Shown one piece after another: positions 37,975 to 49,205 of a stretch of DNA of 64,000 bases. The first letter of the stretch is position 1, and the number at the start of each line of letters is the position of its first letter. Source of the stretch: Typha latifolia (Eukaryota; Streptophyta; Magnoliopsida; Poales; Typhaceae); contig CM034112.1 of assembly GCA_019914945.1 (NCBI GenBank), positions 4,797,001-4,861,000 of the forward strand. Direction: 5' to 3'. The translations under genes were made by a program, and so were the position numbers. Under the pieces are notes generated by a model, which had not been told where the DNA came from, made no database searches, and saw only the letters and a program-made list of their open reading frames with translations.

Positions 37975-38892
37975 GACTATATTTATCATAGTATTAGTTA
38001 TTTACTATTTTTAGAAAATTTTGGCATTATGCTCATAAGAGCGAACGTCTAGCTAACAACATTCAGACGATGGAATATAAAAGCTGTCTTCAGTGAGGTG
38101 TTTACGTCTAGCTGATGACGTTCGAACGCCGCAATCCAAAAGCAATAAATGTCGAGATGTTCGAACCCAACCCAAGAGCACTCTTTGTCAAAACATTTGA
38201 ATGTCCATCCAACGGCGTTCGAACACCATAATCCAAAAACAACAGAATGTCAAAATATTCGAACTCAACCCAAGAGCAATCTTTGTCGAAGCATTTAAAC
38301 ATCCATCCAACGATGTTCAAATGCATGTCTAATGGCATTCGAACGCCTCAGCTCGAGATCAATCTTCGTTCAACAACATTTGAACGCCTTCAAAATGACA
38401 TTTGAACACCCGGCATTGAAGTTATTTTGTGTTAGGGTAATTTGAATATTTTTGAATTTTTGGCTGGTCTATAAATATGTGTAAGACGGTTACTTTGAGA
38501 TTATTGAATAATATTAATATTTTCTATCTTCTTTTATCTCTAGCCTCCTATCTCCCATGTTCTTCTCCTTCAATCCAAAGTCGACTTCATCAATCGACAT
38601 CATTCCATTCCTTCTCAACTATTGATCTCGTAGTCTAAGGCAACTATCTTCTCCCCCTCCTTTAGACCCTAGCTGTCGACTAGCTTCTCCTTTTTCATCC
38701 ATTAACCTGCCTTCTTCTTTAGGGTCAATCATCTTTTCCCTGTCTTTCTTTCTAAATCACAGATTTACCCCACACCATCATCATCTTCATTATCCCTTCC
38801 ACTTTCATCATATAAATCACATCATCTCCATTGATTCCACTCACCAAACTACTCGTTACCATCTCCACCAAAACTCACCTTAGCATAGTACA
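37975..38892 (+). mobile_element. LTR with TTCGAA-type motifs, followed by a decayed primer site
   Basis: It contains irregular GTTCGAACGCC-like palindromes at 38030-38410, a TATA box at 38470-38477 and a pyrimidine-rich leader. It ends CATAGTACA just before TTGGTATTAGAGTTTGAG (38899-38916), a decayed initiator-tRNA-Met primer site. The LTR's left end may lie left of 33942, in which case the hAT element inserted into the LTR. No pol domains follow. Confidence 0.5.
38470..38477 (+). promoter_or_regulatory. TATA box of the LTR
   Basis: TATAAATA lies downstream of the palindrome array and upstream of a CT-rich leader, the expected position of an LTR core promoter. Confidence 0.45.
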
Positions 38893-38899
38893 TAATATT

Positions 38900-38916
38900 T
38901 GGTATTAGAGTTTGAG
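38900..38916 (+). other. Decayed tRNA-Met primer-binding site
   Basis: TGGTATTAGAGTTTGAG differs from the usual TGGTATCAGAGC core mainly by C-to-T changes, as expected after cytosine methylation and deamination. Confidence 0.5.
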
Positions 38917-41264
38917 TACCACTAGGATCTATCCATAACAAAGTTATTACATTTTGAGACACTATTTTTCACTCGTGTCATGTCCAAAAAGCACTTTGTC
39001 ATCTACCAAATAAATATAAGCCAACTCATCTATTGAGTTAGATATTAATCTAGTGTGCCATATGTATATGAAAATCAAAACATAATGATTAAGAATCATT
39101 TGAGATTCAAACAAAAATTAGGGTGTAAAGCATAATATCTAAAACAAGGATATTAATGCAAATTTCCCTGTATAAAACACGCAAGTCATGAAGTTTATAT
39201 TGGATAAAACAAATGAGATGAACTCCAAGTTTTTCCTAAATATTTTTCTTAAAATCTTTTCAAGATTCATAAGTTATTTATTATTGATCCATCTCCATTT
39301 ATTAGACCGAGCTTGATGTTTGGTTTTTATTTAGTTAATTACATCTAAATCTTTTAAAACACAATCAATTTTATATAAATTATTTTATTTATTTTTGTAA
39401 CACTTTGATTGTTTCTTTTTTTTTTTTTTGACAGAACACTTTGTTTCAACTGTCTAATATCTCTCTGACTAGGTCAACATAAAAAGGAAAATAAAATAAA
39501 AAAATCTTCTGAACTTTTTTACTTTTATTTTTCTCTAAAATAAAGTTAAAATAGATACTAAAAGATATAAAAATTAATCATGCGACAGTCATGTGGTATT
39601 TTTAAATAAATATTTTAGTATGATGAAAAATAAATGAAAATTTTATATAAAAATAAAAATTCAATAGCGATTAAAAATTTAATATTAAGTTTTCGCCTCC
39701 TCACGTCGTCACATGGCCAGCGTCCTCTCTGCTCCAATCCCAACCCCAACCCCAACCCCAACCTCCACCCACCAAACCTTATGTTGACCACCTAAATAGA
39801 CGTTGACCATTAGGCCACCTTCCATCGTCTTCTTAAAAAGTGCTCCGCTACCAGCTATATAATCATTGCCTGCCTTCTTCTTTTGACCGTTGACCACCGT
39901 CCACACCAGTGAAGACGACCACGAGGATACCAACTGGATCCCACTACTAAATAAAACACATAATTACACCTATGTCCCTAAACTATTGCTTATTTTTAGG
40001 GTTAATTATAATTAATACTTTTAAACTATTATTATTTTGCATATACGCTTTCTGACCTTTTGAGTGTTTATCATATAAATTTCTCAACTAAGAAATTATT
40101 TACTACATAGATTCTTAAATTAAGGGATATAGATAGAAAAAAGATTAGGATATGTATATATATACGTGGAAAATAGTTATAATTCAGGAGAGCTCAAGTA
40201 TAATTAACTTATAATTATTCGTTATATGTTCTTTAGAATATTATAATTACCAAATAAAATCTTATGATATTTTGCTGGTCTAGTTAGTTTCTCCATTCTA
40301 AATCTGAAAGTAGTTAATCAGACTCATTTCTTAATGTTATTTTGAGTATTTTAAATTAGGATAAGAATATCGGGTATTTGACTATGAATTAGATATAAAT
40401 AAATTAAAAATATTAATTTTGAAGAGAAAATTAGAATATGTGGTAAAATAGACCAGATTTTGAAGTATAGTAGTACAAAATTATTATTATTAATTATTAT
40501 TAAAAAGATTTTTGTAATTTTTTTTTGAAAGAAATTAAAGTGGTTGTATGTTTACCAGCCTTCAATTGGTACGGTTGTGGGTTTGAGATTTGTAATACCT
40601 ACAGTTTTTTTTTTCTTTTGCGGGCTCAGACACAGTTATATGTTTCCACCCTATTATTTAACGGATTGCATTTAGTAAAAGATCGCATTTGGTAAATACG
40701 AACACAACCTGATTATTTAACAGATCACATTTCGTAAACACAAACAAGTTTCGTTTATTAATTTCGTTGAAACGACCTGTGTAATCTGTTTAATAAACAA
40801 ATCATATTGACACAACACATTAATCCGACATGATAACACCTTTGATAAAAAGACACACTAACTCAACACGATAACACATTTAACACAATGCGATCACACG
40901 ACACAAATAACACAATAATATTTATCAAATAAAATAAATGGTCTATTATATAAATAAAATAATCTCTTTTCAACTTAAAACTTATACAATACAAAAATCA
41001 AAATTGTAAACATTCAACCATAAATTCAATTTTAACACAAATTCTTACACCAATTCAACTACCAACAACCAATATTAAGTAAATAAATTTTAAGTATTAA
41101 CTTTTAGTTTTAAGTTTCAATTTTCAAATCTAATACAATTCCACTACAACTACAACATAGTTTCAACTTTAAGTTCACAATTCAATCACAGCCACCGACA
41201 TCCAACATCAAAATTTTAGCAAATTTGCATGCTTGCTTCATAGCAAGGGCATCCATTCCATCTG
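38917..41264. other. Intergenic region, no gene recognised
   Basis: It begins with possible gag-region remnants of the preceding LTR element, then AT-rich sequence. 39735-39763 is a CCCCAA repeat and 39780-39900 has several TTGACC phrases next to TATATAA. 40600-41110 holds hAT-MITE-like phrases (AACACGA, ACGACCTG, ATTTAACAG) without clear ends. Confidence 0.4.
39735..39763 (+). repeat. (CCCCAA)n tract
   Basis: Four to five consecutive CCCCAA units give TTGGGG repeats on the minus strand, a run able to form a G-quadruplex. Confidence 0.85.
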
Positions 41265-41738
41265 CCTGACGATTCCTGCTGATATTAAAGCAGCTTTTGC
41301 TTTGGTGATAAATTCTTGAATGCTAGCTGGATTCTCAGATGAACATCCAAGAGGCACAACTGTCAGAGGGTCCTGAGAACTTCTCACATTAGCAGAAAAA
41401 GGAACAGTAAACAAGTCTGAATAGACATTGATAAAATTACAAACCTGTTCCATTATTCCCCTGTACATCATCATGAGGGCCCTCTTTCCATAATTGCTAT
41501 CATAATGACAAGCGCTCAGTGAAGGTCAGCCCTACACATGTTAACCAACAATATGACTTGTAGAACATATTCCTACTACTATACTGACGAACAAGCTTAT
41601 CATAGCTCTCGGTTATAAAGAATGAACTATGATCATCTTACCTGCAATCTCCTTGTGTTAAAGCTCCAAGTGTCTCTAATCTCTTTGCAGCTATTGATGC
41701 AAATCGCCTTTCACCAGCAAGATTTGTGAAAAGAAGCC
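41265..41738 (-). pseudogene. Strawberry-notch (SBNO/FORGETTER1-type) gene fragment, three exons
   Basis: Exon a (41738-41642) reads [20 protein letters not shown] then [11 protein letters not shown] and ends AG|GTAAG. Exon b (41531-41445) should read AGPSLSA and continues CHYDSNYGKRALMMMYRGIM-EQ, but one G is missing near 41527 and the frame runs into TGA. Exon c (41372 to about 41265) reads DPLTVVPLGCSSENPA, QEFITKAKAALISAGIVR. Then family similarity stops without a canonical donor. These match the C-terminal half of the SNF2-like helicase strawberry notch (Arabidopsis FORGETTER1, stress-memory chromatin factor). No upstream or downstream exons are seen; an LTR element lies 40 bases upstream of exon a. 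Introns are retained, so this is a genomic fragment, not a retrocopy. Confidence 0.82.
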
Positions 41739-42290
41739 CTAGACAACATAAATGGCAAAGACTGCATAGTCTAAGATAATATTACGAACTAGATCTGAAC
41801 TGATATGGACGTAAGAAAATTGTGAAATTTTATATGGAGGTAGCCTCGTAAGTTAGGGTTCTAATGAATCTAGTTTCACGAGAATTCGACCTCCGAATGA
41901 AAAAGATAATAATAAAATAGTGGAGCAAGGTCAAATAGGGCAGAACAGTAATTAATTGACGTTATGGCGGTCGTCGGAGGGTGGCAAATGGCCAAGGGTG
42001 GTGGTGGACGGCCGTAAGGTAGGGTGGCTTCTGGTGGAGGCAAATGACTAGGGTTTGGAAGGTCAGAATGTTTCTATAGTTATGATTTACTCTTAGAAAA
42101 ATAAGGATGACCTAATCAACATATGACTACTCCTATTTATAGGAGTAGAGTCCTAGCAGATTGGATCCACATGCAGATTATCCATATGTAGATTATCTAA
42201 TTTATTTGAAATTCAAAACAATAAGATAAAATTAACTAACTTAACTCGACTTAACCTATGTAATCGGATTGTAACAATCTACCACACTTT

Positions 42291-42346
42291 CGATACCTTG
42301 TCCTCAAGGTGACCAGTCCGATACCTTGTCCTCAAGGTGACCAGTC
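42291..42346 (-). repeat. 28-bp tandem duplication beside the polypurine tract
   Basis: CGATACCTTGTCCTCAAGGT plus GACCAGTC occurs twice head to tail (42291-42318, 42319-42346) with no mismatch, at the 3' end of the gypsy element's internal region. Confidence 0.9.
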
Positions 42347-42387
42347 TCTCATGTCCTTGTACTCGTACAACTTGTCGCGGGCTAAAT

Positions 42388-44550
42388 TATCATGACCCGA
42401 AATAGGAATTATGACCGGCCATGCACCTCAATATGCTTGAGATACACGAAGCCTTATTAATACTTCCTAAGTGTACGATGACAAAAATAAATAAACGAAG
42501 AAGATCTGCTTTATTAAATTTAAAACTAATTGCAATTATTATAAAACAATGTCATTATTTTTGAGTCTCTAAACAAAATAAATATAACTTCTAATCTAAA
42601 GCATAAAATCTAAATGAACGAAAAAATAAATAGGTGGATCCTAAGCGGAGATGGAGTCCGGGTACGTCTCGCTCAATCGCTACGCTGACTATTACCTAGG
42701 ATAGATAAATAAATAAAAGAAATCCACGAGCCAACAACTATAGCTCAGTGAGTGGAATCCACTCGAAAATCAAATAAATTAAAAAAAACTAAAATCAACA
42801 ATATACATAACAATTTACAATAGGCATGCTTTTTAAATAATGACAATAATAATAATAGAGAATCACAACTTGTAACCCTGCACAGTTTCAACATATTAAC
42901 ATCTTTCCAATATTTATACTGTCTTATGTTTCAATGGGTCTATACCCTATGGATCCACATCAACTACAAGTCACCTCAAGATGACGCTCGAGACTTTTTT
43001 TCATAGCTGATCTAGTTAAGATCATCAGATGGTATCACTATATGATAAACACACTCTGTCTTTTCCACTAACCGTTGAGAGAAGTTAGAGTCACCTAGGA
43101 AATTTCTCATTCATCCTAGGACTGTTCCCTAACCCCGCCAGAGTCACCTAAGAAAGTCACCGCAGTGATCTGATTTATGACTACTTTCAGATAGACTTGA
43201 GTCACCACGGAAAACCGCAAGGGATTTATACTAGGACTGTTCTCTAAGTGGTACCAGTACTGGTCTTATTTTTTTCTTTTCATTAAAATTTAATATTTGC
43301 ACAAGGTACGGCGATGCACTGAGTATAATGATTAAATGCACACAGAAAATGTAACAATTAAATTTGCACGTAAGTATAAAATAAATAATTTTTTGCACAT
43401 AGAAAATTACATGGTCTGATAAAAGGTACGAAATATAATAAAAATAAATATGTGAGTGAACCCATTCACTTGAGTCTAGGTAAGACAACCAAAATATCAA
43501 ATCTCTAGCTCACGTACTAAAAATCACCACCTTTAATAATAAATAATAATAAAATTTTTAATTTGAATAATATCAATATTTCTAAAATTTAAAAAACTAA
43601 AAAGAACTAAAATGGGTTAAATTACCCATTGGATTGGGCTCAGCTACTGCTGGCCCGGCCCACTCCAAAAATAAAACTAATCGGACTAGGCCAATGCCTA
43701 GCCAAATTAAGTGGATTGGGTTACGGGCTAACCCGCAGCCCACCCGTTTAAGTGGTTCGGGTCGGGTCTTTGGATCCGAAATCCAAACCCGAACCTGAAC
43801 CCGAAACTCATAAGAAAAGGGTTGGCTAGGGTTAAACCCGAGCCCCACCCAAACCCTTTTCTTCCTGTGACCGACGCGAGGAAGAGAAGAGTTGAGGGAG
43901 AGAGTGATCACCGGCGACCCCTCCGGCGGCGGTTCACGACCACCCTCAAGCCCCTTTCTCTCTCTCTCTCTCTCTCTTGTGACTTCGTCGTCCTCACGAA
44001 GTGGAGAACCTAACGCAGACGGCCGACTCCAAAGCCGACGACGACTGGAGCCACGAGGGCTTTCCCAAAAGGCAACCATGGTGCAAGGCCAACGACTTGG
44101 AGCTCTTGAGCACGAGCAGCAGCAGCCCGAAGCCGCCGGTCAGCCTGATTTGCCGATGAAGCCGCAAAACCCAATTTAGGTATTTTCATTTTACCTTATT
44201 AAACTTTAATTAAAATTGAGGGGTGAGAGAGGGCTTACCAAGCAGTCACGTGGTGTTCTCCGATGGCTCCGGCAGCACTCTGGCAGGCCGATTCTACGGT
44301 GTGACTCCGACGCTGAGAAAGAAGAAAACGAAGGAGAAAAGAAGAAAAAGGAAAAGAAGGCTAGGGGGTTTGAGGAGAGAGAGAGAATTAATGTTTAATT
44401 TATAGGTTAAAAATCCAAATCTAACTTGATTCGGATTCGGTGAGATCTCCGCTGCGCCTCGTCGCGTGCCGGAGAGGGAGAAAGGAGGGGGCTGCACGTG
44501 CAGAGCACGTGCACCCTCCTCTCTCAACACTTTTTTTTTCGGTTCTTACA
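42388..44550 (-). mobile_element. Tekay/Del-like solo LTR nested in the gypsy element
   Basis: On the minus strand it opens TGTAAGAACCGAAAAAAA and closes CGGGTCATGATA, imperfect inverted ends. The flanks TAAAT at 42383-42387 and 44551-44555 are a perfect 5-base duplication. Length is 2163 bases, long as in Tekay/Del chromoviruses. It contains a CACGTG hairpin near its 5' end, a CT-rich leader (43956-43978), a possible splice donor (CTTGGTAAGCCC) and stretches such as GAGTGGATTCCACTCACTGA typical of these LTRs. Open frames in it, e.g. 43597-44079, have no recognisable domain. No internal gene remains, so it is a solo LTR. Confidence 0.75.
43956..43978 (+). repeat. (CT)n microsatellite
   Basis: About eleven CT units within the leader part of the nested LTR; it is AG-rich in the element's own orientation. 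Confidence 0.9.
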
Positions 44551-44559
44551 TAAATAACC

Positions 44560-45800
44560 TCGCAATCGAGGCTGGTAACGTGGGGCATGGGCCCGCGGGT
44601 CCGACTCATGTCGCTCGCGGGCTGCACGTGGGTTCGACTCAGTCTAATGGCGCGGGCCCACCGGGTCATTCCACCATTCATCCTCGGGCTCATTCTCGTG
44701 CTCATGTTCATTGGTTCCAAACTGGTTCGCACGAGGTGATCGAATTGATTCATGAAAATCTGGCTTGCCTCGAAAATCATATACTTCAACATCTTCATGT
44801 GCTTGCCCTAGCCCTATCCCTAGGGCTGAAATTGAATTTCGGTTTAGGAGCGCCACCACAGGCCGTTGTAGCCTTAGTAGTGGCTAGCGCCAGTCACCAT
44901 CTAGTAGGTCCACATGGAGGCGGAACGATGGCGAGCAGTGGTGGAAGGCCGAACTCGAGCTCGAGCTGGTGTAGCGGCGGCCATGGAGCGTCGCTGGCGG
45001 GTCCTCGGCAGCTGCCGAAGGGACCCGTGCCCCTATTAGGGAAGAGGCGACGGTGGGAAGCCGCAGTAGAGCCACCCTAATGTAGGGGTAGCTTCCTGCG
45101 ATGGTGGCTGTCAGGTTTGGCCACCCGATGGTTGCCGACAGTTGCGGCGGCCACCACTGGCCGACAGTCGACTGAAGGAAGTTAGTCGTGGCCACCGGTG
45201 GTCGTGGGAGCACCGGACCTGCGGCCTCCAGCCGCGAGTTTGCTACAGCGATAACTGCTGTCGTTGACGATCTTCCGACGATTGTTGGCATGAATGGAGG
45301 CCACATCCTGAGTGCGGTTGGTCCGAGGAAATGAGTGGGCGTGGCGGTTGGGGTCAAGAGCAGCTGGATGGCCGCCGATGGGAAGCTAGGGTTTTTGGCC
45401 CTAGCTCCTACTGCGATTGGGGAAGACAACTTGGGGGTTGTCTCTGTCGGCTGTTGGGTCTCCTCTCCACCTCCCTCACGATTTGAAGTTGATGGCCGTG
45501 GTTGGGCTATTTTCGCCGTGGCCGACGGTGCAGGGTAGTGGAGGGCAGCCAGTAAGACCTCTGTCAAGGTCTGGATCAAGTCCTTAATGGTGATTTGGAT
45601 CTCCCTTGAATTCTTCTTCGACTCTGGTCGGAAATTCTTTAAAAAATGCTTTTGCCCATGTCAACGGCTCGTCATCGATAGCTGCTGGTGGTGGAGGGGG
45701 CACCAGAGAAACTCCCACAGGAACAAAGATGAGTTCCTAGTCTTCCATGGTTGCTCTGTCATCGTTCGTCTTGGATCACGTAATAACTATTGTCTAAGTA
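44560..45800 (-). pseudogene. Possible gag-region remnant of the gypsy element
   Basis: Between primer site and nested LTR the minus strand has open stretches, the longest 45579-44884 (231 codons, Ala/Pro/Thr-rich). A second frame contains EDVEVYDFRGKPDFHESIRS and an acidic Glu/Asn segment. Position after the primer site suggests gag, but no CCHC knuckle or capsid motif is seen. The purine/GGC-rich composition could also yield chance frames. Confidence 0.3.
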
Positions 45801-45806
45801 ATGTCA

Positions 45807-45818
45807 GCTCTGATACCA
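45807..45818 (-). other. tRNA-Met primer-binding site of the gypsy element
   Basis: TGGTATCAGAGC on the minus strand follows the LTR end CCGTAACA without a spacer. It is complementary to the 3' end of initiator tRNA-Met. Confidence 0.85.
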
Positions 45819-46360
45819 TGTTACGGACCAAATCTGGCCGTAAAAAAATTGTGAAATTTTATATGGAGATAGCCTCATAAATTAGGGTTCTAATGAATCT
45901 AGTTTCACAAGAATTCGACATCTAAATGAAAAGATAATAATAAAAAAGTGGAGCAAGGTCAAATAGGGCAGAAACGATAATTAGCCGACATTGCGACGGT
46001 TGTCGAAGGGTGGCAGACGGCTAAGGATGGTGGTGGACGGCCGTAAGGTAGGGTGGTTGCTGGTAGAGGCAGATGGCTAGGGTATAGAAGGTCGGAATGT
46101 TTCTACAGCTATTATCTACTCCTAGAAAGATAAGGATAATCTAACGGCTACGGTAAAAGATAAATACGAGATAATAAAATAACTTAATCTTCATTCCACG
46201 ACTGCTCTAATCAATATATGACTACTCCTATTTATAGGAGTAGAGTCCTAGCGGATTGGATCAACATACAAATTATCCGATTTATTTAAAATTCAAAATA
46301 ATAAGATAAAGCTAGCTAACTAACTTGACTTGACTTAACCAATGTGATCGGATCGTAACT

Positions 46361-47229
46361 AATAATATATCAAGAATAGTTGCTTAAATTCTATGGCCAA
46401 GAGAAAATTGAAAAAAGAGAGAATAATTTATGAAATCCTACATCTCAATATTACAGGGCAATCATATGAGGGTATGTCTATATGCATCTTCACACAGATT
46501 GAAACCTCACATGCTTGCCCTCTTTCCAGATATTGATCAAGGAACTCTGTCAATGAAAGGGTAATCATGTGTTCTCTCATTGCTTTCTCAAAGTTATTTT
46601 TCACCATATTCTACCTGTTTAAATGCCTTCAACTACAAAAGAGCACCTCTTTCTTACTATAGTTCATGTGGTCTCACCTGGGTATGTTGGAGGCCTTAAT
46701 CTTCAATACCTAGCAACACCATTAACCCATCTAAACAGTCTCATCCCAGCAACGCCACTAACACCACTGCGACACCTATCATCTCGTCGATCTTCTTGGG
46801 AGCTTTCTTGCTTCCTCGATCCCGAAGCGTCATCCTCTCGGCCATCTCCATCTCCCCTCCATCATCTTCTGTATAAAGACAAGAATCTGTTAGAGCCATA
46901 AAGGATCAAAAGATAGCTAAGGAGAGAATTTTAAGCAGATATATGAGTTAGTCTCGCCGAAATTATAGAAAAAATAGGGAAATGAAGAGATTTCGCTCTC
47001 AGATCTTCATTCCACCTCTCAGTCTTGTGGCTAGTGAAGGGGGTGCTGGTCTTGGTGGTGAGAAGAGGTTTGTCGCTGGAGGAGTGATGGGGAAGGAGAG
47101 GGGCAGAGAGGAGATCCGATGAGGGCAGCGACGTGAGGAAGAGTGGGAGTAGGAGGCAGCTATGTAAGGAAGAGACGAATTGTGGGATGAGGTGGTTGTT
47201 GGGAGAAAAAGAGAGTGGGTGAGTGAGGT
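46361..47229. other. Spacer with unidentified sequence
   Basis: No gene is recognised. A minus-strand stretch at 46550-46500 reads EFLDQYLERGQACE between plausible AG and GT splice signals and could be an exon remnant of an unknown gene. 46985-47229 is purine-rich and may be part of the adjacent MITE-like sequence. Confidence 0.3.
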
Positions 47230-47414
47230 TAGGGTTTGGTTTTGACCCGACCCGACCTGTATATTTAAACGGGTCAGCGGTATAAACCCGAACACAACCC
47301 GGTTATTAAACAGGTTAGGCAGATTTACCCGTTTATGATCCGAACCCAATAAGACTAAACTCAAACACGATTAAGAGTCGGGTTATTGGGTCGGATCAAT
47401 TTTTGCCACCCCTA
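47230..47414. mobile_element. hAT-like MITE interrupting a TrmE pseudo-exon
   Basis: The right end, read on the minus strand, is TAGGGGTGGCAAAAATTGAT then CCGACCC. The left end reads TAGGGTTTGGTTTTGACCCG then ACCC, an inverted relative. The interior has repeated GGGT/ACCCG phrases. The right end abuts the TrmE reading RAIVIEIAGTT, cutting the exon. No matching 8-base duplication was found, so the left end may be wrong. Confidence 0.5.
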
Positions 47415-49205
47415 ATTGTAGTTCCAGCAATTTCAATAACTATTGCTCTGTTACTCTGCAAGCTAGCATTAACCAAGAAGAATTGAACTTGCAGTGAACA
47501 TTTAGATACACATCATCATTTTTAACTTGAGAACGGAAGACCTACACCCAAAACTAATCGGTCTGGTCTGATTTAGTAGACCAAGGACAGCCCAATTGGA
47601 TCTACTAGGGTCCATTATGTCATTAAGTTATTTATGTAATACATGGCATAGGAACTTATCCGACTGCAATAGACTTCTCCAGGGGCTTTAACAATGTCGT
47701 ACGAACTATGAAGCACCATAACTCAGTAATTAAACCATAACTCAGTAAGTAACTATTACTCGGTCACCCTCCATGTTTATATATATGCAGTGCATATTCA
47801 AGTTGTGAATAAAATAAAAAATAACCTACTTTGCTCCATTGACTTTCCAACATTTGGGCACCAATGATCTATATGCAAAATTTAAAACAGCATGATGTTA
47901 GAAAGTCCAATAATTGCAAAATCACATTTATAAGATCGGCAATATCTAAAGCAATACATGGGGAAGGAGAAAAACAAAAGCTAGATAAATTAGAAGATAA
48001 GAGTTTCTTGAAAGAAAATGTGTATATTATGGTCAGAAAAAAAAAATCTGAAACATGATTAAACAACAATTTCTATGTAAAATCAAGGGAAAAACCGAAA
48101 AATCCTCATTACGGAAAGAAAAACATAAACAAAAGTTCGAATATAAATTTTCAAACAAAGAAAAATAACTTAGAAAAGAATGAGAAAAGACTGCAAACAT
48201 TCAAACTACATTTATTTTTGTCTTAACAGACAATGAAACAAGCACTTTATCAGTGATCTATGAACATTACCTGAAGACCAGACTGTAAAAGTTTATCATA
48301 GTAAGCAGTATCCAGTGCTTGTTACACCTCATGCTGCATATGTTTTATAGTACTTATCAACTTCATTGAATCCAAAGGTGGCAATTCATCATCAAAATCT
48401 AAATGAGCCTCAATTTCTGCAAGGATGCATTGCATCCTCAAAGATTTTACTAATGCAGAAAAGTCTCCCTACATGTCAAAATATGCCATTTATTGGTAGT
48501 AGAACTTTTGCACAAATCAAACTACAATCCTATGTATCATATCCTCAGAATCATTAATATAATAATAACTACAATCCTACTGCAGCCACAGATTTAGCTG
48601 AAAAAAGTCTTCCAACATTTTCAGCTTGAGACAAGTCGAGTCTTCCATTTAAGAAAGCATAAAGAGTGAATTCACCTATCAAAGAGATCACTTGTCAGAT
48701 CATCCATACCAAACATCACAAGATTGTTTAAACATTACCAAAAAGAAAAGAAAAGACATGACGCAAAACTCATTTTTTCACAAAAAGCAATCTTCAAACC
48801 AAGACATGAAAAATATTTCACTCAAAAGAGAAGCCATGAGATTGGGAAACTAATTTATAAGAGATGTTAAGCAGAAATAGATAAGCTCTAATAAAAGTTA
48901 ATGCCTCATTTATGCTTCAAAATGTTTCCTTTGCAACAAAGAAAAGTGAACATGGCTAAAAGCTATGAGTACTATGTAGAGTAGTAAAATACTCATAAAT
49001 CGTAAGACATGGACGCACAAGAATGTCTCCATGATGAACTCGCTTAGCATGTAACAGAAAACTAACCTGGTTCTGCAAGCCTTGCTCCAACTTCTAAGCA
49101 AGCCCTTAGCACATGATGCAAGCAAACATCACTCCCATGGCATTAGAGCTCTACCATATCTTCTCTACTATAAGATTTTAGCACCAGCATAGAGATTGCT
49201 AAAAC
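47406..49205 (-). pseudogene. MnmE/TrmE tRNA-modification GTPase pseudogene, introns retained
   Basis: Five exon remnants lie in order. At 49205-49067: VLAISMLVLKSYSREDMVEL, a TAA, then CHGSDVCLHHVLRACLEVGA. At 48675 to about 48580: GEFTLYAFLNGRLDLSQAEN, then FSAKS. At 48468-48271: GDFSALVKSLRMQC, EIEAHLDFDDELPPLD, MQHEV, a TAA, then QALDTAYYDKLLQSGLQ. At about 47870-47832: CPNVGKS, the P-loop with its Arg changed to Cys, then a deletion before WSK. At 47451 to about 47416: SNRAIVIEIAGTT, the G2/switch region, cut by a MITE. Bona fide MnmE makes the 5-substituted U34 of organellar tRNAs. Two CAA-to-TAA stops, small deletions and absence of the first and last exons show loss of function. Retained introns rule out a processed copy. 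Confidence 0.85.

Larger units (their letters stand above)
41780..46360 (-). mobile_element. Ty3/gypsy LTR element, most of pol missing, with a nested solo LTR
   Basis: The two LTRs at 41780-42276 and 45819-46360 share TTATATGGAG-TAGCCTC, AGTGGAGCAAGGTCAAATAG, ACGGCCGTAAGGTAGGGTGG and CTATTTATAGGAGTAGAGTC. Orientation is minus: the primer site TGGTATCAGAGC (45818-45807) directly follows the right LTR, and a polypurine-like GAAAGTGTGGTAGAT precedes the left LTR. Just before that lies a LEDKV-type coding end (ACCTTGAGGACAAGG on the minus strand). Flanks GATAA and AATAA are an imperfect 5-base duplication. After subtracting the nested LTR, only about 1.4 kb of interior remains and no RT or integrase core is visible, so it was non-autonomous or deleted. 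Confidence 0.78.

Noticed and set aside
45335..45538. Plus-strand frame in the gypsy element's interior
   Set aside because: The element is oriented minus (primer site and polypurine tract), and the frame has no domain.
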